Source: an uncultured Opitutia bacterium
Lineage (GTDB): Bacteria; Verrucomicrobiota; Verrucomicrobiia; Opitutales; Opitutaceae
NCBI GenBank assembly: GCA_903825285.1
Contig: CAIJZY010000014.1
Span: 1 to 64,000, forward strand
Reading direction: 5' to 3'
Length of the DNA stretch: 64,000 bases
Positions within the stretch are counted from its first letter, which is position 1. Every line of letters begins with the position of its first letter. Positions 1 to 7,987 of this stretch are shown here, piece after piece. The notes below the pieces were generated by a model. It was not told the origin of the DNA. It was given only the letters and a program-made list of their open reading frames with translations, and did not search any database. The translations under genes were made by a program, and so were the position numbers.

Positions 1-1548
1 GCGTGCGCCGCGCTGGCCATGGAGGCGCCGGAAGGGTGGGGCCCGCTCGACGCGCTGGCCGCCCGCGAGCCCGCGCCGCTGCCGGGCCCGGTGGTGCTCA
101 CGGCGCTGGCGTCGTTCCTGCCGTCGCGCGGCCCGGTGGCCGAGGTGCCCGGCCGCGGCCATTTCGCGCGCGTCACGCTCGGCACGTGGCGCCGCATGGA
201 GGGCGTCGCGTGGTCGCACCTGATTCTCGCGGAGAGCAACGCCGGGTCGTGGCCGGCGCGGCGCGAGCCGAGCTGCTGGCTCCCGGACGAGGCCCGGGCG
301 CAGCTCAACGAGCGCAGCCGGTTCTCGCTGGGGCTGTTCACGAGCGACGAGCGGGCGGCGCTCGAGCGCGCGGGCTACCAGGGGCTGGCGCGCGACACGG
401 CGCACGAGGTGATTTTTTCGGCCGCGCTGTTTGACGAGGCGGAGCCCGAGCGGCGGCTCGCGCCCAACGCGTGGCTGGAGCGCGTGCTGTGGACCGAGGG
501 CGGCGCGGGTCCGGAGCTGCGGCTCGAGGAGGCGTTCGAGCGCCGGGCGGTGGAGGTCCCGGCGGCGCCGTCCGCCGCGGCCGCGCTCGAGGCGTGGCAG
601 GACGTGTGGCAGGGCCGCCGCGAGCCGGCGCAGCCGTTCGACGAGTTCTTCTTCAGCGGCGACCCGCGGCGCATCACCCCGGAGAAACTGTCGGCCAAGC
701 AGGTCGAGCGCGGGGTGCAGGACCCGGCGGAGCTGTGGTTCGAGGCGGTGCTGCGGGTGAACCGCGTGGCCTGGGAGCCGCTGGCGCGCGCCCGGCGCAA
801 GGCGCTCGGCCAGCAAGCGCACCAGGCGCTCGCGGCCGCGTTGCACAGCACGGAGGTCACGAAGGGCTTCGGCGAGCTCCCGCCGGCGGACGAGGCGCGC
901 GCGCGGCTGGCGCGCGTGCTGGCGGAGCGCCGCGCCCAGTGGCCGCGCGACCGGTACTGGGACTCCTTCCAGGCGGAGCTGGCCCACCTGTGCGGGGCGC
1001 TGCTGGAAAACGTCTTCGCGCTCGACGCGGGCCGGTACGTCGCGACCGAGGCGTGGCTGCCGGCGGCGGCGGCCGTGAGCCGCGGCGCGTGGCGGCTGCC
1101 GGTGGTGGGCCGCATGGACCTCGTCCGGCTCGACCGGCCCGCGTGGGCCGGCGCGCAGGTGGACATCATCGACTTCAAGACCGGCGGCGACCCCGAGCTC
1201 TCGGCCGAGCGCATGGCCCGGACCGGGGCCTCGCTGCAGCTGGGCGTCTACCTGGCCGGCGTGCGCGCGCTGGGCGCGGCGGGGGGGCGCGTGTGGATGC
1301 TGCGGCCCGAGCCCGGCCCGGCGGCGATGATCGACTTTGGCGAACTTGACGCGGCGCTGGCGAAGCTCGACTGGCTGGCGGCGGCGATGACACGCGGGAC
1401 GTACGGCGCGCTGACGCGCGACCGCTCGGACTACGGGCCGGCGGGCTACGCGTGGCCGCTGGCGTGCACGCCGGTGAAGCACGCGGTGCTGGCCGCGAAG
1501 TTTGCCGCGACGTTCGGCGCGGCGGAAGGCGAGGCGGCCGATGCATAG
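1..1548 (+). CDS. AddB-like PD-(D/E)XK nuclease, 5'-truncated by window edge
   Basis: C-terminal part of a double-strand-break repair nuclease, probably the AddB/RecB-like partner of the helicase that follows. The frame is open to base 1, so the gene starts left of the window; the ATG at 19 is only the first visible methionine. The PD-(D/E)XK nuclease core is visible near 1105-1190 as GRMDLVRLDRP followed by DIIDFKTGG, and a QLGVYL (QxxxY-type) motif lies near 1237-1254. No helicase motifs occur in the visible part. The stop codon lies inside the next gene (8-bp overlap), so the two are translationally coupled as in addBA pairs. The family is confident; the exact AddB name is inferred from the partner. 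Confidence 0.75.
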   Translation, partial: ACAALAMEAPEGWGPLDALAAREPAPLPGPVVLTALASFLPSRGPVAEVPGRGHFARVTLGTWRRMEGVAWSHLILAESNAGSWPARREPSCWLPDEARAQLNERSRFSLGLFTSDERAALERAGYQGLARDTAHEVIFSAALFDEAEPERRLAPNAWLERVLWTEGGAGPELRLEEAFERRAVEVPAAPSAAAALEAWQDVWQGRREPAQPFDEFFFSGDPRRITPEKLSAKQVERGVQDPAELWFEAVLRVNRVAWEPLARARRKALGQQAHQALAAALHSTEVTKGFGELPPADEARARLARVLAERRAQWPRDRYWDSFQAELAHLCGALLENVFALDAGRYVATEAWLPAAAAVSRGAWRLPVVGRMDLVRLDRPAWAGAQVDIIDFKTGGDPELSAERMARTGASLQLGVYLAGVRALGAAGGRVWMLRPEPGPAAMIDFGELDAALAKLDWLAAAMTRGTYGALTRDRSDYGPAGYAWPLACTPVKHAVLAAKFAATFGAAEGEAADA

Positions 1549-4500
1549 GCGCCCGCTCGTCGACCAGGCGGCCCGCGACCGCTTCCGCACGGAGTGGAAT
1601 GCCAACTTCGCCGTCAGCGCGAACGCGGGCTCGGGCAAGACCACGGCCATTTCCCAGCGGCTGGCGGCGCTCGCGCTGTCGCCGGAGGGCGCGGAACGGC
1701 TGCGCCGGACCGTGGTCGTGACCTACACCAAGAAGGCCGCGGCGGAGATCGAGCAGCGCGCGCGGCAGGAGCTGCTGCGCGCGCTGGCCGCGGCGGGCCG
1801 GCGCGACCTGGCGCCGCTGGATCACCTCGAGCGGGCGTTCTTCGGCACCATCCACAGCTTCTGCCTGCGCCTCGCGCAGCTCTACGGCCAGACCGTCGGC
1901 ATCAACCTCAACCCCACGGTGGTCGCGGAGGACGACGCGGCGCTGTGGGAGGAGTTCGTCGAGCAGGACCCGATGGAGTTCGCGAGCCTCGGCGCGGCGG
2001 AGCTGGCGGCGTTCCTGCGGCACGTGCCGCTCGAGTCGATCTTCGAGCTCGCCGCCAACCTCGACGCCGGCACGGCCGCGCAGCTGCTGGCGCGCGGGAC
2101 CGGGGCGCGGCCGCCGTCGCCCTCGCCGGCGATCGTGGAGCAGCTGCTGGCGCTGCCGCTCAAGGGCAACGGCGCGAAGAACCTCGCGCTCAGCCAGCAG
2201 CGCGCGCGGGCCTGGCAGGCGGCCTGGGACGCGGGCGAGGGATTTCTCCCGCTGTACGAGCCGTCGGGCTCCGCGCAGGCGGTCGTCGAGCTGGCGCGGC
2301 AGTGGATGGCGCCGCTCAAGGGCTGGCTCGCGGGCGCGGCCGCGGTGCTGGCGGCGGAATTGGCGGGGCGGTACCGCGCATGGCGCTTCACGCGCGGCGT
2401 GCAGACCTACGCCGACCAGGTTGACGCCGCGATGGCGGTGCTGCGCGACGATGTCCTGCTGGACCGGATGCGGTCCGAGGGCTGGCGCATCATTCTCGAC
2501 GAGGCGCAGGACACCGACCCGCAGCAGTTCGCCGTGCTGGTGGAGCTGGCGCGGCCGCCCGGCTCGCGGCGGGGCAGCTGGCCGGGACCCGGCGCCCGCG
2601 GGACGGGCCCGCGACCGGGGCATTTCTGCATGGTCGGCGACGGCCAGCAGGCGATCTACGGCACGCGCGCCGACATCCGGCATTTCACGCGTCACATGGA
2701 GGCCTTCCGCGAGGGCGACGGCGGCGAGCTGCTGAAATTCCAGGTGACCTTCCGCGCGCCGCGGGCGGTCATCGGCCTGCTGAACGACACGCTGCCGGCG
2801 GCCTTCGGGCCGGGCCGGGCGTACAACCTCGGCCTGCCGCCCGAGGAGGGCGCGCCGGCGCCGCGGCTGCAGGTTGACTATGTGCCGCTCGAGGCGGCGG
2901 ACGGCAACGAGGCCGGCCTGGTCGGGCGCATCGAGCTCGTGCCGCCGCCGCAGCGGCCGGCCGGCGTGGAGGCCTGGCTGGCGGAGGAGGCGCGGCAGGT
3001 CGCGGAGTGGCTGCAGCGCCACGGTCCCGCGGCCGTCGGCGCCGAGCGCTGGGGCGATGTCGCGATCCTGGCCCCGCGCAACGAATGGCTCTCGACCGCG
3101 CGCAAGGCGCTGGAGCGGGCGGGCCTGAAGGCGGCGCTGCAGACGCGGCGCAACCGCAGCGGCGATCACCCGGTGTACGCCTGGCTCGCGGGGCTGCTCG
3201 CGGTGTGCGCGGATCCGGAGAACACCTTCGAGTGGGCGGGCGTGCTGCGCGAGGTCTTTGCCGTGAGCGACGGCCTCGTCGCGGCCGAGCTGAAGGCGCA
3301 CGGGCGGCTGGCGTGGGACGAGCCGTCCGTGCACGCCGCGCCGCTGGCCGAGGCGCTGCTGACCGTGCGGCCGTTTGTCCTCCGCCTCAACGACGAGGGC
3401 CGCTCGCTCGCGACGTTTGCGCACGAACTCGCGACCGCGGCCGGCCTGGCGGACAAGGCCCGCCGGCTGGATCCGACCGGTGGACTGGGCAGCGAGCTCG
3501 ACCGGCTGCTGGCCCAGGCGGCCGAGCTGGGGCTGGAGGGCGGGAGTCCGCGCGCCTGGCTCGGGGAACTGCTCGCGCACCTCGAGGACGGACGTCCGGC
3601 CGGCAAGCCCACGGCGGATGCGCTGAACCTGCTGACCTCGCACTCCGCCAAGGGCCTCGAGTGGCCGGTGGTGATCGTGCTCGGGCTTTGGCGCGGGATT
3701 GGCCAGGCGCCGGAGCTGGGCATGAAGCTGATCCGGGATGCCGCGGCCGGGCCGAGGGTGTATTTCGATTCGTCCAGCCTGCCGGCCGACACCAAGGAGT
3801 CGCGCCAGCGTGAGCGCGTGCGGGAACTCACGCGGCTGCTCTACGTGACGCTCACCCGGGCGCGGCGCAGCCTGGTGATCCCGTGGGGCGACGGGTTTGG
3901 CGCGGGTCGCCGCGAGCCGGATCCGAGCTTTGCCCAGCTGTGGGATGCCGACCTGAAAAACGTGACCGTGCTTTCCGGCGAGCCGCACGCGGCGACCCCG
4001 GCGGAGGTCGTGCCCGTTCCCACCGCCGAGGGCATTCCGCATGAAACTGCGGCGGCGGGGACGTCACCGGCGGCGCTGCCCGCGCGGGTGTTGCCGCACC
4101 AGCTGGCCCGGGCGCCGGACACGGTCCGACAGGCCCGTCACGAGACCGGCGTGGATGAGCCGCAAGGGGCGGGCGGGGGAGATGATCCGATCCAGTACGG
4201 CCTTTGGTGGCACGAGACCATGGAGACGCTGCCTTGGACGGGCGACGACGCGGCGATCGCGGCGCACGGCGAGCAGGCGCTGCAGGCGGCGGCCGCGCTC
4301 GGCTGCCGGGAGCGGGCGGAGCAGGAGTGGACGCGGCTGCGGGCGAGCGCCGCGTGGCCGGAGCTGCGGGCGGCCAGGTGGACGCGGCTGGCGGAGCTGG
4401 GGATTTTCGCCCCGCTGCGGCCGGATGCGTGGATTGACGGCGTGATCGACCTCGTGCTCCACGACGCAGCGGCCGGGGAGGTCTGGGTGCTGGACTGGAA

Positions 4501-4687
4501 GACCAATCGCCGCCAGCGCGGGGAGACGGATGACGCGCTGCTGGACCGCTTGGCGGAGGAATATGCGCCGCAGCTTTCAGCCTACGGGGAATGCATCGCC
4601 GGGTTTTTCCCGGGGTCCCGCGTGCGCCGGCTGGTCTTCTCGAGCGTGATCGGGGCGTGGCGCGAGACGCCGGCGGAAAAATTCTAG
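1541..4687 (+). CDS. addA: AddA-like UvrD-family helicase/exonuclease
   Basis: ATP-dependent 3'-5' helicase with a C-terminal nuclease, for processing broken DNA ends before RecA loading. 1,048 aa from the ATG at 1541, chosen because it overlaps the upstream stop by 8 bp; an in-frame ATG at 1502 would give only a longer basic leader. Superfamily 1 motifs in order: Walker A (ANAGSGKTT, about residues 26-34), Ia (VVVTYTKKAAAEIEQR), Walker B/II (ILDEAQDTDP, about 316-325), III (MVGDGQQAIYGTRAD), V (LTSHSAKGLEWPVV, about 697-710) and VI (LLYVTLTRARR, about 765-775). A PD-(D/E)XK nuclease follows near 965-1025 (GVIDLV...VLDWKTNRR...QLSAY). AddA is usually about 1,200 aa, so this form is compact. 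Confidence 0.85.
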   Translation: MHRRPLVDQAARDRFRTEWNANFAVSANAGSGKTTAISQRLAALALSPEGAERLRRTVVVTYTKKAAAEIEQRARQELLRALAAAGRRDLAPLDHLERAFFGTIHSFCLRLAQLYGQTVGINLNPTVVAEDDAALWEEFVEQDPMEFASLGAAELAAFLRHVPLESIFELAANLDAGTAAQLLARGTGARPPSPSPAIVEQLLALPLKGNGAKNLALSQQRARAWQAAWDAGEGFLPLYEPSGSAQAVVELARQWMAPLKGWLAGAAAVLAAELAGRYRAWRFTRGVQTYADQVDAAMAVLRDDVLLDRMRSEGWRIILDEAQDTDPQQFAVLVELARPPGSRRGSWPGPGARGTGPRPGHFCMVGDGQQAIYGTRADIRHFTRHMEAFREGDGGELLKFQVTFRAPRAVIGLLNDTLPAAFGPGRAYNLGLPPEEGAPAPRLQVDYVPLEAADGNEAGLVGRIELVPPPQRPAGVEAWLAEEARQVAEWLQRHGPAAVGAERWGDVAILAPRNEWLSTARKALERAGLKAALQTRRNRSGDHPVYAWLAGLLAVCADPENTFEWAGVLREVFAVSDGLVAAELKAHGRLAWDEPSVHAAPLAEALLTVRPFVLRLNDEGRSLATFAHELATAAGLADKARRLDPTGGLGSELDRLLAQAAELGLEGGSPRAWLGELLAHLEDGRPAGKPTADALNLLTSHSAKGLEWPVVIVLGLWRGIGQAPELGMKLIRDAAAGPRVYFDSSSLPADTKESRQRERVRELTRLLYVTLTRARRSLVIPWGDGFGAGRREPDPSFAQLWDADLKNVTVLSGEPHAATPAEVVPVPTAEGIPHETAAAGTSPAALPARVLPHQLARAPDTVRQARHETGVDEPQGAGGGDDPIQYGLWWHETMETLPWTGDDAAIAAHGEQALQAAAALGCRERAEQEWTRLRASAAWPELRAARWTRLAELGIFAPLRPDAWIDGVIDLVLHDAAAGEVWVLDWKTNRRQRGETDDALLDRLAEEYAPQLSAYGECIAGFFPGSRVRRLVFSSVIGAWRETPAEKF

Positions 4688-4738
4688 CTTTACAGGCTGC
4701 GGCGGGACTCGCACGGTGCGCAGACACACTCTTACACC

Positions 4739-4840
4739 ATGGGTAATCTCAAAAAGAAACGCCGGCTGAAAATGTCGAAGCACAAGCGCAGGAAACGCCT
4801 CAAGGCGAACCGTCACAAGAAGCGCACATGGCAGAAGTAA
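4739..4840 (+). CDS. AURKAIP1/COX24-domain (bS22-like) small ribosomal protein
   Basis: 33-residue, extremely basic peptide beginning [19 protein letters not shown] and ending in HKKRTWQK. It matches the short AURKAIP1/COX24-domain proteins, a family that includes mycobacterial ribosomal protein bS22 and the C-terminus of mitochondrial mS38; the KKRRxKMSKHKxRK core is diagnostic. A role on the small ribosomal subunit is inferred from the family. The gene stands alone between addA (51 bp upstream) and a strong terminator 44 bp after its stop, so it looks like a separate short transcript. It is short enough for automatic gene callers to miss. About half the residues are Lys or Arg. Confidence 0.8.
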   Translation: MGNLKKKRRLKMSKHKRRKRLKANRHKKRTWQK

Positions 4841-4883
4841 GCCGACTCCGGCACCCGCGTGCCTGAAGCGACTCCCGGACAAG

Positions 4884-4914
4884 CCCGCCGTACTTTGCGG
4901 CGGGTTTTTTATTT
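4884..4914 (+). terminator. Rho-independent terminator after the bS22-like gene
   Basis: Perfect 7-bp stem CCCGCCG / CGGCGGG (4884-4890 with 4898-4904), 7-base loop, then TTTTTT and further T-rich bases. Confidence 0.85.
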
Positions 4915-5207
4915 TCAGTCCGGGCGCCTCAATTTCTTCGGTTTCCGGGGCTGCACGACGTTGATTTCATCGCCGTTTCAACCCGCCGATCCCGGGCTGT
5001 TGGCTTGTGCAGAAAAGGTAAATGGCTGCGCTCCAGCATGTGCGGTGGGGAAATAGGCTTGTCATGAGTCATTTTTGTGGCGAGTTTCTACCGACCTAAT
5101 TAGCGCCGTAACGCATTGTTTTGGCGATCAACGACCATTTTCAGTTTTATTGGTAGTGTTTTAACCCCAGCACCTCCCAAGCTTTCCTAAGCGTCGCGAA
5201 CAGTCGC
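4915..5207. other. Intergenic leader upstream of pilM
   Basis: About 290 bp without a convincing gene and with lower GC than its surroundings, as expected of a promoter region for the pilus operon. No repeat or RNA gene was recognised. A weak sigma-70-like pair is listed separately. Confidence 0.5.
5121..5150 (+). promoter_or_regulatory. Possible promoter for the pilus operon
   Basis: TTGGCG (5121-5126) and TTTTAT (5145-5150) separated by 18 bp, 57 bp before the pilM ATG. The match to consensus is moderate and there is no independent support. Confidence 0.25.
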
Positions 5208-6263
5208 ATGTTTTTTTCCTCCAAGACCAAAGGCTATTTCGTCGAGCAGACCGACCACTCGATCATGCTGGCGCGCACCTCTTCCGGGGTGGCGCCGATG
5301 GTGGTGGAGGAACTGCGCCAGTGTCCCGCGGGCGACGCGGAGGCGCTGTCCGAGGCGTTGCACGCGATCCAGCCGAAGGCCAACCCCAGCGGTTACCTGC
5401 ATGCCTGCTGCGCGGTGTATCCGCTCAAGCGGCTGGTGCGCCGGGCGACGCTGGAGCTGAAGCGGCTGAAGGAGCCGTCGTATTTTCCCGAGCTGTTTTC
5501 CAGCCAGTTCCGCATCGATCCCGACAAGTACACCATCCACGTCATCAATGGGGTGGATGGCATCGACTACGACGTGGTGAAGGCGGTGCACAAGGATGTG
5601 CTTTTCTGCGGCCTGCCCTCCGACGACATCGTGGCGGTGCAGGACAGCCTGCTGGCGGCGGGATTCTTCCCGGAGCAGCTTGAGCTGGGCACGGTCTCGA
5701 CGCTCGGCGCGCTGGTGGACTATTTTGCCTTCACGAAGTCGAAGACGCCGACGCTGGTGCTCGAGATCGGGACCGACTCCACCCACTCCTTCATCGTGTC
5801 CTCGTCGGGAGTGGAGGCCTCGCGGCCGATCCCCCAGGGACTCGACGCAATGGTGCCCATCGTGCAGAAGGAACTCGGCCTGAAGGACGAGGAGTCGGCG
5901 AAGAAGCTGTTTTACTCGAACACCTTTGATTTCACCGGCATGGGCCCGCTGCTGGTGAAGAAGCTCCTGAAGGAGCTGCAGTCCTCGATTGGTTTCTATG
6001 AAGTGCAGACGGGCCAGTCGGTCGGCCAGATTCTCTGCACGACGCTCCCCACCAAGCTCACCTGGCTCGATGCCGCGATCGCGAGCGCGCTGGGCGTGGG
6101 GACGACGAAGCTGGAGCTGATTCCCTGGCTGCAGTCCCGCCAGGTGACCCTGACGGATGCCGTCGCCACGCGCGGAGTTGATGGCCGCTGGCTCGGCCTG
6201 CTCAGCCTGATGGCCAACAAACCACCCCAATCTCATGCTGTCCCTGCTGAAAAGAAAGACTGA
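5208..6263 (+). CDS. pilM: PilM-like actin-fold pilus assembly ATPase
   Basis: 351-aa cytoplasmic protein with the actin-like fold layout of PilM/GspL. PilM links the cytoplasmic face of a type IV pilus or type II secretion machine to PilN and PilO in the inner membrane. The identification rests on the C-terminal half (VLEIGTDSTHSFIVSSSGVEASRPIPQG, about residues 184-211, which resembles the nucleotide-binding loops of the fold) and on position: pilN-, pilO- and secretin-like genes follow in the standard order. There is no signal peptide or membrane segment. Start ATG at 5208 (MFFSSKTKGYF); no clear Shine-Dalgarno. It overlaps pilN by 29 bp. Confidence 0.75.
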   Translation: MFFSSKTKGYFVEQTDHSIMLARTSSGVAPMVVEELRQCPAGDAEALSEALHAIQPKANPSGYLHACCAVYPLKRLVRRATLELKRLKEPSYFPELFSSQFRIDPDKYTIHVINGVDGIDYDVVKAVHKDVLFCGLPSDDIVAVQDSLLAAGFFPEQLELGTVSTLGALVDYFAFTKSKTPTLVLEIGTDSTHSFIVSSSGVEASRPIPQGLDAMVPIVQKELGLKDEESAKKLFYSNTFDFTGMGPLLVKKLLKELQSSIGFYEVQTGQSVGQILCTTLPTKLTWLDAAIASALGVGTTKLELIPWLQSRQVTLTDAVATRGVDGRWLGLLSLMANKPPQSHAVPAEKKD

Positions 6264-6876
6264 GGCAGGACCCACGGTGTCGGTGATGCCGCCCTGGCAT
6301 CCCAACCTGAGGAATGCCGGCCGACTGCCCGACACGAAAGTCGTGCGCACGGCGTTTTTCATCAATGGCGCCGCCATCTTCATCGCGATCGGCGTTTTCC
6401 TGTGGTTCGTCTACCAGGAGTACCAGCTGCACGACCTGAATCGTCAGATCGCCTACTGGCAGTCGCAGATCGACCAGGACAAGAAGGAGAGCGACCGGTT
6501 CGTGGCCATGTACGCCAAGTTCAAGGACGAGCAGGCCAAGGTCACGGAAGCCGCCAACTTCGTCCACTCCCGCCCGCGCGTCTCGGAAATCCTGATGTAC
6601 ATCGGCGAGACCCTGCCGAAGGAGATCGCGCTCGACGCCTATGAGCAGCAGGCGCTGGGCCTCACGCTCCGCGGCACGGCGCGCGGCACGCCCGACGAGG
6701 CCACCGGCTATGCCACGGCCTACCTCGACCAGCTCCGGGCGGACAAGACCATTGCAATGACTTTCGGCGACATCGCGTTCTCCGGCTCCGGCGTTTCCCG
6801 CAACCCGCAGTCCGGCCGGATCCAGCTGCAGCTGTTCCTCCGGTTCGGGCCGAGCACGAAAGGAGCCAAGAAGTGA
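6235..6876 (+). CDS. pilN: PilN-like inner-membrane pilus assembly protein
   Basis: 213 aa with a short cytoplasmic N-terminus, one membrane span (about residues 40-60, FFINGAAIFIAIGVFLWFVY), a coiled-coil stretch (about 63-105) and a periplasmic globular end. This is the PilN/GspL-C bitopic layout: PilN binds PilM through its N-terminal tail and pairs with PilO in the periplasm. The assigned start overlaps pilM by 29 bp; a later in-frame ATG at 6286 (MPPWHPNLR) is also possible and would keep the membrane span. The stop overlaps the next gene's ATG as TGATG. Confidence 0.7.
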   Translation: MLSLLKRKTEAGPTVSVMPPWHPNLRNAGRLPDTKVVRTAFFINGAAIFIAIGVFLWFVYQEYQLHDLNRQIAYWQSQIDQDKKESDRFVAMYAKFKDEQAKVTEAANFVHSRPRVSEILMYIGETLPKEIALDAYEQQALGLTLRGTARGTPDEATGYATAYLDQLRADKTIAMTFGDIAFSGSGVSRNPQSGRIQLQLFLRFGPSTKGAKK

Positions 6877-7457
6877 TGACTAACCAGCAGCTGATGGCTT
6901 TCATCAAGGCCCAGCCGATCGGCTTTGGCTGCGGCGCGCTCGTGGTGGTCCTCGGGCTCGGCATCTATTTCCGCGGCGACATGATTCCGGACGCCGAGAA
7001 CCTGCTCGACCAGAAGGCCACGCTGGGCGAGCGCCTGGATGCCAACCTCAAGAACGGCGTGCAGTTGCCCGACCAGCTGGCGGCCATCTCCGCCGCCCGC
7101 GAGCAGATGGAGTCACGGCTCGTGCATCCCGACGAACTGGCGAAGAACCAGCAGTATTTCTACAAGCTCGAGGCCGACACGGGCATCAAGCTCGTCGACC
7201 TCCGCCAGATCCAGCCCCCGGCGCAGCGTCCGGGTGCCAAGACCGGCCCGAAGCTGTTTTATCTTCCCGTGGGCTATTCCGTGGCCGTGCGTGGCAACTA
7301 TGCGCACCTGCTCGACTTCCTACGGCGGCTGGAAACCGGCTCGCGCTACTGTCGCGTGATGTCCGCCACCGTCAATCTGGCCGGTCCCACCGACAAGGAT
7401 CGCGCCAGCGACCTGACCCTCAATCTTGGCCTGGAGCTCCTGGGCCAACCGCAATGA
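6876..7457 (+). CDS. pilO: PilO-like inner-membrane pilus assembly protein
   Basis: 193 aa. One N-terminal membrane span (about residues 15-32, GFGCGALVVVLGLGIYF), a helical linker with LDANLKNG and EQMESRL segments, then an alpha/beta periplasmic domain that includes the YSVAVRGNYAHLLDFLRRLE signature of PilO-type proteins. It should dimerise with PilN to form the alignment complex between PilM and the secretin. I chose the ATG at 6876, which overlaps the pilN stop as TGATG and has AGGAG at 6861-6865, rather than the in-frame GTG at 6873. The stop overlaps the next start by ATGA. Confidence 0.75.
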   Translation: MTNQQLMAFIKAQPIGFGCGALVVVLGLGIYFRGDMIPDAENLLDQKATLGERLDANLKNGVQLPDQLAAISAAREQMESRLVHPDELAKNQQYFYKLEADTGIKLVDLRQIQPPAQRPGAKTGPKLFYLPVGYSVAVRGNYAHLLDFLRRLETGSRYCRVMSATVNLAGPTDKDRASDLTLNLGLELLGQPQ

Positions 7458-7987
7458 ACCACCGTCGCACCACCGCCCTCTGTCTGGCCGGTCTGCTGCT
7501 GACCGGCGGGCAGCTGTTTGCCGCCAAGATCACACGCGCCAAGAAGGCGCCCGAGTCCGACCTGGCCTCGATCGAGTCCCGCCGCATCACCGTCGAGATG
7601 GCCCAGAACCTGGCCAAGGTTGAAACCGTCAGCGACCTGCCGGACCCGCTGCCGCAGCCTTTCAATCCGCAGGGCTTCAACCGCGTGGTGCATCAGGAGG
7701 CCCATCCGGCGGGCGATTCCAGCCCGGCAGTGCGCGCGGTTAGCGGTGATCGCGAGGTTCTCACGGCCATCGCCGCGCGCGTGACCCCGTCCGGGACTTT
7801 CGAACTCGGCAGCAATCGCTGGCTCCAATTTAGTAAAAAACGCCTAAAAGTCGGTGATCACCTTACGGTTACGCACGAAGGACAGGACTACAATCTTGAA
7901 CTGACCGCGATTGACGCCACTAACTTCACTCTCCGGCTCAACCGCGAGGAAATTACCCGACCCATCAAACCAGGAAAGAACCCATGA
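7454..7987 (+). CDS. Periplasmic PilP-position protein of the pilus operon
   Basis: 177 aa with a signal peptide (LCLAGLLLTGGQLFA, about residues 10-24), an unstructured middle, and a small C-terminal beta domain (about 105-165: LTAIAARVTPSGTFELG...LKVGDHLTVTHEGQDYNLELTAI). Its position between pilO and the secretin is where pilP normally lies, and its layout is the same as that of PilP (linker, then a beta domain that binds the secretin). Sequence similarity to PilP is not obvious by eye, so the function is inferred from context. ATGA overlaps at both ends show tight translational coupling. Confidence 0.55.
   Translation: MNHRRTTALCLAGLLLTGGQLFAAKITRAKKAPESDLASIESRRITVEMAQNLAKVETVSDLPDPLPQPFNPQGFNRVVHQEAHPAGDSSPAVRAVSGDREVLTAIAARVTPSGTFELGSNRWLQFSKKRLKVGDHLTVTHEGQDYNLELTAIDATNFTLRLNREEITRPIKPGKNP

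Noticed and set aside
1175-4042. A 955-codon minus-strand frame opposite the addA-like gene
   Set aside because: Arg/Pro/Gly-rich shadow of high-GC coding sequence.
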